From contig NZ_CP036274.1 in NCBI RefSeq assembly GCF_007747655.1, positions 2,170,001 through 2,234,000 on the forward strand: DNA of 64,000 bases, given 5' to 3'. Position numbers and translations under genes: made by a program. Under the pieces are notes generated by a model, which saw only the letters and a program-made list of their open reading frames with translations, did not search any database and was not told where the DNA came from. The stretch's first letter is position 1; each line of letters starts with the position of its first letter. This DNA is from Anatilimnocola aggregata (GTDB lineage: Bacteria > Planctomycetota > Planctomycetia > Pirellulales > Pirellulaceae). This document shows, one piece after another, positions 28,833-39,208 of this stretch.

Positions 28833-29045
28833 GCATGCGGTCGCCCTCCTCTAACACGTCGCCTTCAACATTCGAAGTCCGCGCGGTCCTGCTTGCTTCG
28901 ATAATAGCGATTGAGTCGGGCCTTAGCCCTGTCAATCTGCAGGAACCGTAGCGGCCCTGGATCGAACAAAAGATGCATCCCCAAGTGCGTCGTATTTTTG
29001 CAGTTCGAAACAATTCGGTAGATCCGATGCGCTGGACGTTTCTTT

Positions 29046-30278
29046 ATGGGCTGGTACATCCCGATTGTTGGACGCGCGGCACGGTTTGCTGTGCCCGATT
29101 CTCAACCCTTGCAATTGCCGCGCGGGCACATCCCAGCGCTCGATGGAATCCGTGGTTTGGCTATTCTGCTGGTAACGGCTTACCGGTTCGCCGGGCCCCA
29201 CGACGAAAGCACACCGGGCTGGGCATTACCGCTCATTGATCTCGGCAATCGTGGAGTCGATTTGTTCTTCGTCCTGTCTGGTTTCTTGATCACCGGAATT
29301 TTGTTCGATGCAAAGGGGCAAGCTAGTTACTTCCGGAATTTTTATGCTCGCCGTACTTTGCGAATCTTCCCGCTCTATTACACGACATTGTTCGTGGTTC
29401 TGGTTCTTCTGCCGCTATTAGGCATTTCGACAGCCTGGTTGAAGGCATCAACAACTGACCTCAATTCCCTGTGGTTGTACGGAAGCAACCTAATGATGAG
29501 TCACCGGGGCGAATGGAATTTTGGTGGATTGAATCACTTCTGGTCACTGTGCGTTGAAGAGCACTTTTACCTGGTCTGGCCGCTCGTGATCTTCGCCTTG
29601 TCGCGGACGAATGCGATGCGACTCTGCATCGGCTTGTTCTGCCTGTCAGCAGGTTCACGAATTGCTTGGATTTTGCTTGGTGGAACCGGCCCCGCAACGG
29701 AAGTGTTTACTTTGTTCCGGCTGGACTCGCTATGTGCCGGAGCGTGGATTGCCCTGGCAGCTCGCGGCCCTAATGGCCTGGGCGCGCTCCTGCCCGCTGC
29801 CCGCAGCGTCCTGCTCGTTAGCGGCCTACTGCTCCTCCGACTCGTCGTGTTGCGCATGCGTCTGATGACAATTCCAACGACACTATTTGCCTGTTTCTTT
29901 GCCGCTTTTATCTTGCTCGCAGTAGCTTCAGCGAAGCAGGGAATACTTTCTTGCCTCGGCCGTTCCAGTTTTCTGCAGTGGTTTGGACGGTACAGCTACG
30001 GCATGTACGTCTATCAGAATTTGCTGCTCTATGGCTTGGCAAGCGTCTTCACTGCCCAATCGCTTCAGCAACTGACGGGATCTGCCCTGTTTGGCCGACT
30101 TGGCTTTATGCTCGTCATGTCTCTGCTGACCTGCGGCCTGGCGTGGCTCAGCTGGCATAGTTACGAGAAGCGGCTGCTAGCTTTTAAGCATCTGTTTGAA
30201 TCCAAGCGTCCAACAGTTCCTCTTGAACAGATTGGCGCTACCCTCCCGGCCAAAGAGGCGCGCGTCGCCCATACATAG
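29046..30278 (+). CDS. Acyltransferase 3 family membrane protein (OafA-like)
   Basis: The 410-residue protein has the family start (HIPALDGIRGLAILLV), an FFVLSGFLITGIL segment, RRTLRIFPLYY, and HFWSLCVEEHFYLVWP, with about ten membrane helices. Such proteins transfer acyl groups to surface polysaccharides or glycolipids. The usual RxxR equivalent is seen as RRTLR. It has no obvious link to the metal genes on either side. A strong terminator follows at 30309. Confidence 0.88.
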   Translation: MGWYIPIVGRAARFAVPDSQPLQLPRGHIPALDGIRGLAILLVTAYRFAGPHDESTPGWALPLIDLGNRGVDLFFVLSGFLITGILFDAKGQASYFRNFYARRTLRIFPLYYTTLFVVLVLLPLLGISTAWLKASTTDLNSLWLYGSNLMMSHRGEWNFGGLNHFWSLCVEEHFYLVWPLVIFALSRTNAMRLCIGLFCLSAGSRIAWILLGGTGPATEVFTLFRLDSLCAGAWIALAARGPNGLGALLPAARSVLLVSGLLLLRLVVLRMRLMTIPTTLFACFFAAFILLAVASAKQGILSCLGRSSFLQWFGRYSYGMYVYQNLLLYGLASVFTAQSLQQLTGSALFGRLGFMLVMSLLTCGLAWLSWHSYEKRLLAFKHLFESKRPTVPLEQIGATLPAKEARVAHT

Positions 30279-30308
30279 GCCGCAAAACCAGAGCCAGGTC
30301 GATTCGAG

Positions 30309-30352
30309 AAGGCTGATTTCGATGCCCCAAGGCAGCGCAATCAGCCTTTTTT
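30309..30352 (+). terminator. Rho-independent terminator after the acyltransferase gene
   Basis: AAGGCTGATT at 30309-30318 pairs perfectly with 30339-30348, with a 20-nt loop, and the stem runs into a six-base T-tract (30347-30352). It isolates the acyltransferase transcript from the MerR-controlled copper genes. Confidence 0.85.
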
Positions 30353-30533
30353 CATGGCTCGGGCTCCTCTTGCGCAGCTAGCGCGACGATGGCACCGCGT
30401 TCGCCTCGAAGCATCCGAGGTTGCGGTCGCCGGCGTTATCAGGGCGGAAGTCGCGGACGCTCCATATTCGAAGGCCATGGATATTCGGGACACCTGTCGA
30501 GAGCGGGTTACCGCGGACTCACCCTGATAGGCC

Positions 30534-30565
30534 TTGACCCTGTAGTAAGGTACAGACCGTAAGAT
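30534..30565 (+). promoter_or_regulatory. MerR-type promoter/operator
   Basis: TTGACC (-35, 30534-30539) and TAAGAT (-10, 30560-30565) are 20 bp apart, the overlong spacing typical of MerR-activated promoters. Between them, CTGTA-GTAAGG-TACAG forms an inverted repeat for a regulator dimer. It drives the MerR gene itself and probably the downstream copper ATPase. A purine-rich ribosome site (GAGGAGA) follows before the ATG at 30586. Confidence 0.75.
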
Positions 30566-30585
30566 GGCTATAGAGGAGACAAGCA

Positions 30586-30993
30586 ATGCTGACGCTGACA
30601 ATCGGCCAAGTCGCCCGCGAAGCTGGAATTGGCGTCGAAACCGTTCGATTCTATGAGCGCGAAGGATTGTTGGAACTGCCTGCGCGGCGGGCTTCTGGGT
30701 ATCGACAGTTTGAACCAGATGCTGTTGCCCGTTTGCGTTTCATCAAACAGGCGCAGCGCCTTGGGTTCACCTTGCGTGAGATCAGGGAGTTATTGTCGCT
30801 AAAGCTCAATCCAGGAGCGACACGGGCACAGGTACGGCAGCGGGCCTTGGATAAAGTTACCGACTTTGACCGGCGAATTGCTGACCTGAAGCGGATGAAA
30901 AAGGCACTCGCACCGCTCATTGAAGCCTGCGACGGCAGAGGAAAACTGGACGGCTGTCCGATCCTCGCTGCAATTGAAAAGCCGTGCCACTAG
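30586..30993 (+). CDS. MerR-family heavy-metal-responsive regulator
   Basis: The 135-residue protein has the MerR winged helix ([25 protein letters not shown]), the RRxSGYRQF wing, a dimerisation helix, and a C-terminal metal loop with two Cys ([14 protein letters not shown]) plus a further Cys near the end. The C-x8-C spacing resembles copper- and zinc-sensing members more than mercury MerR; the Cys on the dimerisation helix used by Hg and Zn sensors was not found. It sits under a long-spacer promoter and 42 bp upstream of a copper-type ATPase, consistent with a CueR-like role. Metal identity is inferred. Confidence 0.9.
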   Translation: MLTLTIGQVAREAGIGVETVRFYEREGLLELPARRASGYRQFEPDAVARLRFIKQAQRLGFTLREIRELLSLKLNPGATRAQVRQRALDKVTDFDRRIADLKRMKKALAPLIEACDGRGKLDGCPILAAIEKPCH

Positions 30994-31034
30994 CGGCGGA
31001 CTCGCTCATCAACAACTTAATCGGGAACGATTCA

Positions 31035-33383
<2,349 letters not shown>

Positions 33384-33433
33384 GATCGAATGCCGAACCG
33401 CGGTACAAGAGGCTGAGCCGTAAGGTGAACGTA

Positions 33434-33955
33434 ATGAACGAAGTCCATTATTTCGGAGCCGACGGTTGTGCGCTTTTCGCGGCATTGGTCTCGGGTTCCA
33501 GTGAGCACGCGGCCGAAACAGATGAGTCAGTTGTTTTGGTGCTGCACTGCGGCGGTCCGGATCACCAGAGTCTCGTTCCGCTTGCTCGGCGAACCGGCGG
33601 TGTCCACCCGGTTGTTCTTCCTGATGTCCGAGGATACGGCAAATCCATTTGCCGCAACCCGAGCTGTTATACTTGGACGCAGTATGCCCAGGACGTGATC
33701 GCACTACTGGATGAGCTCGGTGTGCGTAAGGCGATTCTGGGCGGCGCTGGACTTGGTGCCACGATCTGCCTAAGCACCGCGGTCGCGTATCCCGATCGTT
33801 TTCGGGCTTTATTGCTGATTAGCGTCGAAGACATTGAAGTCGACGAAGCAAAACAGGCCGAAGTTGCATTTATGGACGCATTTGCGGAGCGAGTCCGGCT
33901 CTACGGAATTGAAGCGGTTGGTTGTCGCGGAACACCACATTCCGCCCTTCGGTGA
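33434..33955 (+). pseudogene. Truncated alpha/beta-hydrolase lacking the nucleophile
   Basis: The frame starts at ATG 33434 after a good AAGGTGA ribosome site, 50 bp after the ATPase gene. It reads like an alpha/beta-hydrolase (LHCGGPDHQSLVPLARR, LPDVRGYGKS, then GGAGLGA at the nucleophile elbow). The catalytic Ser position of GxSxG is Ala. The protein stops at 173 residues, soon after RVRLYGIEA, whereas the family is ~250-270, so the His and cap regions are missing. A frame change near 33920 is likely. It is probably inactive, though a non-enzymatic role cannot be excluded. Confidence 0.6.
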
Positions 33956-34546
33956 TCTGATGCACCGATACATCGAATTGTGGAATTGCGATCACGATCA
34001 AGAATTGACGCCAACAGATCTCGGGGCCGAGAGCTCTGAACAATCCGCCAGCTAGATGGCAATCATTTTTGGTGGGAGTTTGCCACCAACGATGCGGCGA
34101 ATTGCTCCCGCTCGTACCATCTCATGCGTTTCAAAGGGCGTTTTGCACTGGGGAACGTTTACGGTGCGGCCTAATTCCACTGATGTGAGAATAGTCCTGA
34201 TAGCTAAAAAAAGAGAAGGAGTGCGGAGGCCTTCGCCCCCTTGCCACTCCGCTGTGTGTGGGCCTGATGGCTTTGCCGCTGGAACATGGAGGGACGATGA
34301 TCATGGCCGGCTGAATAGTTGCTGGCATGTCGATCGCCGCCAAAGTATCCGCGGCTGCTGTATCTGGCCTAGACGCTTCCTTGTTGAGCCATCGCCGGCT
34401 CAATCGCAGCAACCTAGCGCTGCCCCGGCAAAGGCGGCCGTCAACCACGTTTTACAGAGGGAGTTCAACAGCATCGCGAGATTACCCGAGTGTGTGACTT
34501 GCGTTCCGCCACAGTGTGCATTTGCAGAAGGAGCCAATCTCCTGTC
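33956..34546. other. Apparently noncoding stretch with degraded sequence
   Basis: No frame on either strand shows a recognisable protein. A short stem (TTGGTGG at 34069-34075 with CCACCAA at 34083-34089) could be a weak terminator for the upstream genes. The rest may include the lost 3' part of the hydrolase, but no similarity was traceable. Confidence 0.4.
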
Positions 34547-35032
34547 TTACTTCGATTCCTTTTGGTTCCGAGGATCGTCATTCGGGTTCACGTACTCAAT
34601 CTTCCACGGGCCAATGCCGTGAAACTGAACCACCGTTTCGCCTTTGATCCAAACAAAGTGCTTCATGCCGGTTTCCCAGTAGCCATAAGTTCCAGCCGGC
34701 ATCGGCTTCGTCGCAGCTGCGTCGAATTTGTCGCCCATGCCAATGTTGAAGGTTCCTGAAATCACCGTGATCCGCTCCGTCTTGGGATGGGTATGCGGTG
34801 GGATACGATAGCCGTCGGGAGCCTTGACCCGGAACACGAATGGCCCTTCTTTGCTGGGATCACCTTCCAAGACGGCGATCTTGACGCCTGGGGGAAGTGA
34901 AGGCGGGCCTTCTTTCCATTCAATCTTGTCGAGGTGGTAAAGTCGAAATTCTTTCGTGTCGTGATCGTCGGCGCGTAGCAGTGAGCCGACGAACATTGCC
35001 ATCGTCGCGACGGCCAGCGATGTATTTCGCAT
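34547..35032 (-). CDS. Secreted cupin-domain protein
   Basis: The 161-residue protein has a short signal peptide (SLAVATMAMFVGSLLRA) and a cupin barrel with the metal-binding motif PPHTHPKTERITV (two His and a Glu) and a later segment TGMKHFVW supplying the third His. Such small cupins bind a divalent metal; some act as dioxygenases or anti-sigma sensors. It is the last gene of the minus-strand ArsR-family operon, 24 bp after osmC. Substrate is unknown. Confidence 0.85.
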   Translation of the reverse strand: MRNTSLAVATMAMFVGSLLRADDHDTKEFRLYHLDKIEWKEGPPSLPPGVKIAVLEGDPSKEGPFVFRVKAPDGYRIPPHTHPKTERITVISGTFNIGMGDKFDAAATKPMPAGTYGYWETGMKHFVWIKGETVVQFHGIGPWKIEYVNPNDDPRNQKESK

Positions 35033-35056
35033 GGAGTGCTTTCTAAAAGAAGGAGT

Positions 35057-35434
35057 CTAGGTGGCCACGACGGCGATGCGTGCGGCCAGAGTCCGAGCAA
35101 CGGGGCAACTCGCTGCTGCTGCTTGGAGCAGTTGTTTTTCCTCAGTCGTCAAGTTGCCTTCCAACGTCAGCGCATAAAACAGCGCCACTGATTCGATCGC
35201 GGATCGGTCGATCCGCACATCACAATTCACCGAGGTGAGCGGTAAGTGGTGTCTATCTGCGTACATGCGAACCGTCATCACCATGCACGTCGCCAGCGCC
35301 GCCTCTAACAATTCGTGCGGACCAAAGCCGAGCCCTGCCCCGCCTTTGGCGACCGGCAGATCTGCGAAGCTGGACTGGCCACCGTTGGTAAACGCTGTCT
35401 GGCAGGACTGATTGAGGCTAGCTGCTTTGATCAT
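35057..35434 (-). CDS. OsmC-family protein
   Basis: The start at 35434 overlaps the stop of the upstream methyltransferase gene as ATGA, giving 125 residues; a 9-codon longer frame is not needed. The OsmC/Ohr fold is seen in GFGPHELLEAALATCMVMTVRMYA (first active-site Cys) and AAASCPVARTL (second Cys). Members reduce organic hydroperoxides or handle sulfur compounds through these two Cys. In this operon with a cysteine desulfurase and a rhodanese, a thiol or sulfane-sulfur role is plausible. Confidence 0.88.
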   Translation of the reverse strand: MIKAASLNQSCQTAFTNGGQSSFADLPVAKGGAGLGFGPHELLEAALATCMVMTVRMYADRHHLPLTSVNCDVRIDRSAIESVALFYALTLEGNLTTEEKQLLQAAAASCPVARTLAARIAVVAT

Positions 35435-36183
35435 TTTTTGTCTGCCCGAATCACCGCGCAAAGCGAGGCTTCGTGTCCCGTACGAGCATTGCGACCCAAC
35501 CAGAGGACTTGAGGATTGCTAAAACCATGTGCTTTCATTCGGTTCAGAAAGTCATCCTGGACCAAGGCTCCGCCAATGCACCGGAACCAATCGTTAATCT
35601 CACGTCGCACGTCCTGCGGCAATTCACCCTTGAGGACGATCTCGGCGAAAATGGTTCTCCCACCAGGCTTGAGCACTCGCGCGACTTCCCTCATCACGGC
35701 GTCTTTGTCCGGCGACAAGTTGTAGATGCCGTTGGCGGTTACAAGATCAACAGAATTATCCGGCAGAGGAATCGCGTCCGCTGGAGCATGTAGCCACTCG
35801 ACGTTCTCGATGCCGAGTGCGGTCAGGTTGCTGCGGGCTTTGTCGAGCATGGGCTGGGCCAAATCCAGACCGAACAGGCGTCCGGACGGGCCGACCTTTT
35901 GTGCATAGAGATACAGGTCGAGTCCAGCACCACAGCCCAGATCGAGGACCGTTTCCCCCGACTTGGCATCCACGAATGCCTGAGGGTTTCCAGCTCCGGT
36001 AAATGATTCCCACATGCCGGCCGGCAAGCGATCGAGCAATTCGGACTCGTATCCAACGCTTTCGGCGAACTTGCGGCCGACCGGGAAGTTGAATTTCTCA
36101 CCGGGAGTCGTCGCCACCAGTCCGTAGCGTTCCGCGACAGTGCACTTAATTTCCTCGCCGGAGAGTTCTGCAAGCGGTTTCAT
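35431..36183 (-). CDS. SAM-dependent methyltransferase, ArsM-like
   Basis: The 250-residue protein has the class I SAM motif VLDLGCGAGLD, then FGLDLAQPML and LPDNSVDLV. A Cys before Ile-Gly-Gly-Ala-Leu (WFRCIGGAL) and an early Cys (IKCTVAERYG) match positions of arsenite-binding Cys in arsenite methyltransferases, but not all expected Cys could be placed with confidence. It would methylate arsenite or another small thiophilic substrate. It lies 28 bp after the rhodanese gene and overlaps osmC by 4 bp. Specificity for arsenic is inferred partly from the ArsR-family regulator. Confidence 0.8.
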   Translation of the reverse strand: MKPLAELSGEEIKCTVAERYGLVATTPGEKFNFPVGRKFAESVGYESELLDRLPAGMWESFTGAGNPQAFVDAKSGETVLDLGCGAGLDLYLYAQKVGPSGRLFGLDLAQPMLDKARSNLTALGIENVEWLHAPADAIPLPDNSVDLVTANGIYNLSPDKDAVMREVARVLKPGGRTIFAEIVLKGELPQDVRREINDWFRCIGGALVQDDFLNRMKAHGFSNPQVLWLGRNARTGHEASLCAVIRADKK

Positions 36184-36211
36184 CTAACACCATGCTGCTT
36201 TCTGGAACGCC

Positions 36212-36604
36212 TTACTCGGCATCCTTGAATCCGGCCTTCAGCAACTCGGCGTAACCCGCCTTCAGCGGACGCACGTTGTAGCCATGCTTTTTGAGAAGTT
36301 CGGCTGCCTTGAGCGAACGCACGCCGACAGCGCAGTGCGTATAGATGATGCGGTCCTTGGGCAGTCGTGCTAATGAGGCTTTGACGTCATCGGCCTCCTC
36401 CAAACTGCTCAGCGGAAGCAGCAGAGCGTCCGCGATATGGCCACTATCCCATTCTTCTTTCTCGCGGACGTCGACAAGTACAGCTTTCTTCGCAGTGATA
36501 TTCTCTTTGACGGTTGGCAACGAGTCCTTGGTGAGGTCCAGAGCGATCAAATCTGTCCCGATCAAGCAAACAAGAACCAAAGCGAAATGCGGCGCTGATT
36601 TCAT
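36212..36604 (-). CDS. Secreted single-domain rhodanese
   Basis: The 130-residue protein has an N-terminal hydrophobic signal (FALVLVCLIGTDLIA) and one rhodanese domain. The conserved segments are LVDVREKEEWDSGHI, ALLLPLSSL and the active-site loop YTHCAVGVRS with Cys91. The loop length is that of single-domain sulfurtransferases. Export suggests it moves sulfane sulfur in the periplasm. It lies between the cysteine desulfurase and methyltransferase genes with short gaps (41 and 28 bp). Confidence 0.9.
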   Translation of the reverse strand: MKSAPHFALVLVCLIGTDLIALDLTKDSLPTVKENITAKKAVLVDVREKEEWDSGHIADALLLPLSSLEEADDVKASLARLPKDRIIYTHCAVGVRSLKAAELLKKHGYNVRPLKAGYAELLKAGFKDAE

Positions 36605-36645
36605 TGGTTGGTTTCTCCCTAGGTGGGTGAGGCAGAAGATTCGTC

Positions 36646-37791
36646 CTAATGGGCAATCGCTGAACAGGCGTTGATGTGAAGCAGCATTTCAACAACAGTG
36701 TCGATTTCGCTGCGGGTAGTCTCGCGCCCGAGGCTGAATCGCACGGCTCCGAGGGCAACTTTGCGAGGCACTTCCATGGCGGCGAGGACGGGACTGATGT
36801 GAGTTGTTCCGGCGTGGCAGGCGGAACCAGTGGATGCGGCCAGGTTCGGCATAGCAGCCAGAATCTCGGTCCCATTCCTGCCGCGAAAGCTGACGTTGAG
36901 TGTATTGGGCAAGCGCTGCGTGGGATGCCCGTTCAGCGCGATCTTGTCGCCGAATGCCGCTTGTAAGTCGATCCAAAACTCATCGCGCAGAGTTTTGATT
37001 GAATAATCTTCGGTCCACAACTGGGCCAGTTCGCAAGCGGCACCCAGGCCCACAATTTCGAGAACATTCTCCATACCGGCACGTCGTCCGGCCTCGTGAC
37101 CGGCGCCATGCAGCAGCGGTTCTAGCTCCACTCCCTCGCGAACATAAAGTGCCCCGACTCCCTTGGGGCCATACAGCTTGTGGCCGGCCACGGTCAGCAA
37201 ATCGACGCCTAGCGATTCGACGTCAACCGGAATCTTGCCGACGGTTTGTGCCGCATCGGTATGGACAAGGATCTCATGTTTGCGCGCAATCGCCGCGATC
37301 TCCATCAGAGGTTGAATGGTGCCGACTTCGTTATTGGCGTGCATGATCGAAATCAGCGCAGTGTCTGGTCGGATCGCCCGCTGCAAATCCTCCAGATCAA
37401 CGAGACCATGCCGATCAACTGGCAGGCGAGTCACTTCCGCCCCGAGGCGTTCTAAGAAACTGCAAGGCTCCAGAATCGCCGGGTGCTCAATGCGAGTGGT
37501 GATGACATGGAAGGGACGGCCACGAACACGCTTAGCAAAGAACAGCCCCTTGAGGGCGTAGTTGTTGGCTTCGGTTCCGCCTGACGTAAAGACGACTTCG
37601 GTCGCATCGCAGCACAGCAGCGCCGCTACCTGTGACCGAGCGGTTTCAACTGCATCACGAGCTGGCAATCCTGCCCAATGCACACTGGAAGGATTGCCGT
37701 ACGGCTCCGTGAGGCACCGCGACATCGCCGCCGCAACTTCGCCGGCAATCGGCGTGGTCGCGTTGTAGTCGAGATAGATCGGCGAACTCAT
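36646..37791 (-). CDS. Cysteine desulfurase (NifS/IscS class)
   Basis: The 381-residue PLP enzyme starts with IYLDYNATTP and carries the PLP lysine K205 in GHKLYGPKG, HTDAAQ, and catalytic C325 in STGSACHAG. It removes sulfur from L-cysteine as an enzyme persulfide for Fe-S clusters or other sulfur acceptors. The short active-site loop is of the NifS/IscS type. Its start overlaps the regulator stop (ATGA, 37788-37791), so it is first in the operon after the regulator. No IscU or other Fe-S assembly genes are adjacent, which points to a resistance or sulfur-trafficking role. Confidence 0.93.
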   Translation of the reverse strand: MSSPIYLDYNATTPIAGEVAAAMSRCLTEPYGNPSSVHWAGLPARDAVETARSQVAALLCCDATEVVFTSGGTEANNYALKGLFFAKRVRGRPFHVITTRIEHPAILEPCSFLERLGAEVTRLPVDRHGLVDLEDLQRAIRPDTALISIMHANNEVGTIQPLMEIAAIARKHEILVHTDAAQTVGKIPVDVESLGVDLLTVAGHKLYGPKGVGALYVREGVELEPLLHGAGHEAGRRAGMENVLEIVGLGAACELAQLWTEDYSIKTLRDEFWIDLQAAFGDKIALNGHPTQRLPNTLNVSFRGRNGTEILAAMPNLAASTGSACHAGTTHISPVLAAMEVPRKVALGAVRFSLGRETTRSEIDTVVEMLLHINACSAIAH

Positions 37792-38183
37792 CGCTTGGCT
37801 ACCTCGCGACGCCCGGACTTTGCTGATTGTGCCGTAGACTTCGCAATCGCCTTGGCCAGCCGCTCCTTGTCTGCCTGGATCTCTGCGGGGGTACGCTTAA
37901 CGATAGGATCATTGCGGCCAACAAGTGCCAGCATGTCCTCGACCAACGCAGGTCGGCACAGATAGTAACAACGCAGTGAACCATCCTGGGCATAGTCCAC
38001 GAGCTTCGCATGCCGGAGTACCGCCAAGTGCTGGGAAATGTTCGCCTGCCGAGCCGGTAGCAACTCCTCCATGTCCGTTACGCACTTCGGGCCCACGACC
38101 AGCTCCAGCAAAATTGCCAGCCGCGTGGGGTGCGAGAATGCCTTGAGTAATTCAGCGGCAGCGCGCGAATCCTTCAAATCCAT
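37788..38183 (-). CDS. ArsR/SmtB-family repressor
   Basis: The 131-residue protein has the winged HTH (LLKAFSHPTRLAILLEL, ARQANISQHLAVLRHAKLV). Cys34 lies where ArsR-type sensors often bind, and Cys72 and Cys76 follow the wing (LRCYYLC). These could sense As(III), another soft metal or, as in BigR/SqrR proteins, reactive sulfur; the sequence does not decide between these. A Lys/Ala-rich tail follows. It is the first gene of a six-gene minus-strand operon and would repress it through the palindrome at 38203-38226. Confidence 0.92.
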   Translation of the reverse strand: MDLKDSRAAAELLKAFSHPTRLAILLELVVGPKCVTDMEELLPARQANISQHLAVLRHAKLVDYAQDGSLRCYYLCRPALVEDMLALVGRNDPIVKRTPAEIQADKERLAKAIAKSTAQSAKSGRREVAKR

Positions 38184-38202
38184 GGCGACAAACTCCGTAT
38201 TC

Positions 38203-38226
38203 GGATATTCGATCCTTCGAATATCC
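38203..38226 (-). promoter_or_regulatory. Palindromic operator for the ArsR-family repressor
   Basis: GGATATTCGA-TCCT-TCGAATATCC is a perfect 10-bp inverted repeat with a 4-nt spacer, starting 19 bp before the regulator's start codon. Position and symmetry fit an autoregulatory ArsR-type operator overlapping the operon promoter. Confidence 0.8.
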
Positions 38227-38597
38227 TAACGGCGAATGCCCCCGACGGTCAACAACAGAACCATTACCGTCCTGCCGCGTGTTATTCGCCTGATTGGCAT
38301 TTCCAGGCGCCAAGATTGCGCATGGCTCAACACGCACCGCGACACTTTGTCGCGAATGCTCGATCTGAAGGAGATTCATGACGCCGTCCGACACTTACGG
38401 CAGGTCGCGAACTCGCCGAGAAATTGGGAGAACTGCGAAGGTTCAGCGCTCCCGGAAAATCCGGTTGGAGCGGTTGAACGAATGCTGCCGAATAGCCGTA
38501 ATAATCGGTGTTCTACGGATCGCCACCCGGCGGGCCTCATTGTCCGCTGGCAGGTTTCGACATAAGCTGAATGTGAAAGGGAGAGCTAGCAAGAACC
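38227..38597. other. Divergent intergenic region between ArsR operon and Czc-like cluster
   Basis: The ~370 bp hold no convincing gene. It should contain the promoter for the plus-strand cluster starting at 38598. No clear promoter elements were identified. A good ribosome site (AAAGGGAGAG) ends the region. Confidence 0.4.
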
Positions 38598-39083
38598 ATG
38601 TTTCGCCGTTGCGTTTCACTCCTGATGATCGTGGGAATGTTTGCCAGTCAACTGGCAGCGATTCCTCACGCGCACGGAGCGACTTCACGAGAGGAGCAGC
38701 GGAAGCACGATGCGACGCCGCACTTCCATTGGTTCGGCCATTGCCATTCGCATCCCCACGCTCATGGGAAACACGACCACTATCATCAGCAAGATCAAAC
38801 GTCCAAAAACGACACATCAGATGGTCAAACTCCGCGCCCTTCCGGCACTGATCCCGACCACAATGCGGACGCTGTTTACCTCGCAAGTGGAACGAGCTGC
38901 ACGTTAGATTCCGGCGCCCAAGTCTCGTCGGTCCGCATTTTGCTGTTTGCTTTGCAAATGCCCGTCGCGCCATCGATTTGTGGAATTGACGGAAAGGCAG
39001 TGCGCGGCCTCCCCTGGCGCCCGCCTGATCAGGTGCTCGACGGCTCGGAAATCTATCTCACTCTGCGGACTCTCCGCATCTAA
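38598..39083 (+). CDS. Small secreted His-rich protein leading the Czc-like cluster
   Basis: The 161-residue protein has a signal peptide (CVSLLMIVGMFASQLAAI) and a His-rich stretch (PHFHWFGHCHSHPHAHGKHDHYH) likely to bind Zn, Co, Ni or Cu. It has a Cys near residue 100 and one near 127, and it ends LTLRTLRI. No family was recognised. It starts after AAAGGGAGAG and lies 125 bp upstream of the adaptor gene. It is one of several short Cys/His-rich exported proteins placed beside metal pumps in this window. A periplasmic metal chaperone or buffer is inferred. Confidence 0.65.
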   Translation: MFRRCVSLLMIVGMFASQLAAIPHAHGATSREEQRKHDATPHFHWFGHCHSHPHAHGKHDHYHQQDQTSKNDTSDGQTPRPSGTDPDHNADAVYLASGTSCTLDSGAQVSSVRILLFALQMPVAPSICGIDGKAVRGLPWRPPDQVLDGSEIYLTLRTLRI

Positions 39084-39208
39084 GCGCCCTCTTTGCGCTT
39101 ACTCGCTCATTGCTGCGCAACTTGCTCGTTGCTCACTACTTCCCTTCTCCTGTTTGCGTTGCTCGGTTCGGCGCATTCTGCATTGGCCTGCGGTTTCGGA
39201 GAGTCTCC

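Noticed and set aside
34217-34250. GC-rich imperfect stem (GGAGTG ... CCACTCC) as a possible ncRNA or terminator
   Set aside because: The stem is interrupted and has no T-tract or neighbouring gene end that needs it.
34056-34622. 188-codon plus-strand frame
   Set aside because: No domain, signal peptide or ribosome site, and its end overlaps the cupin gene on the other strand.
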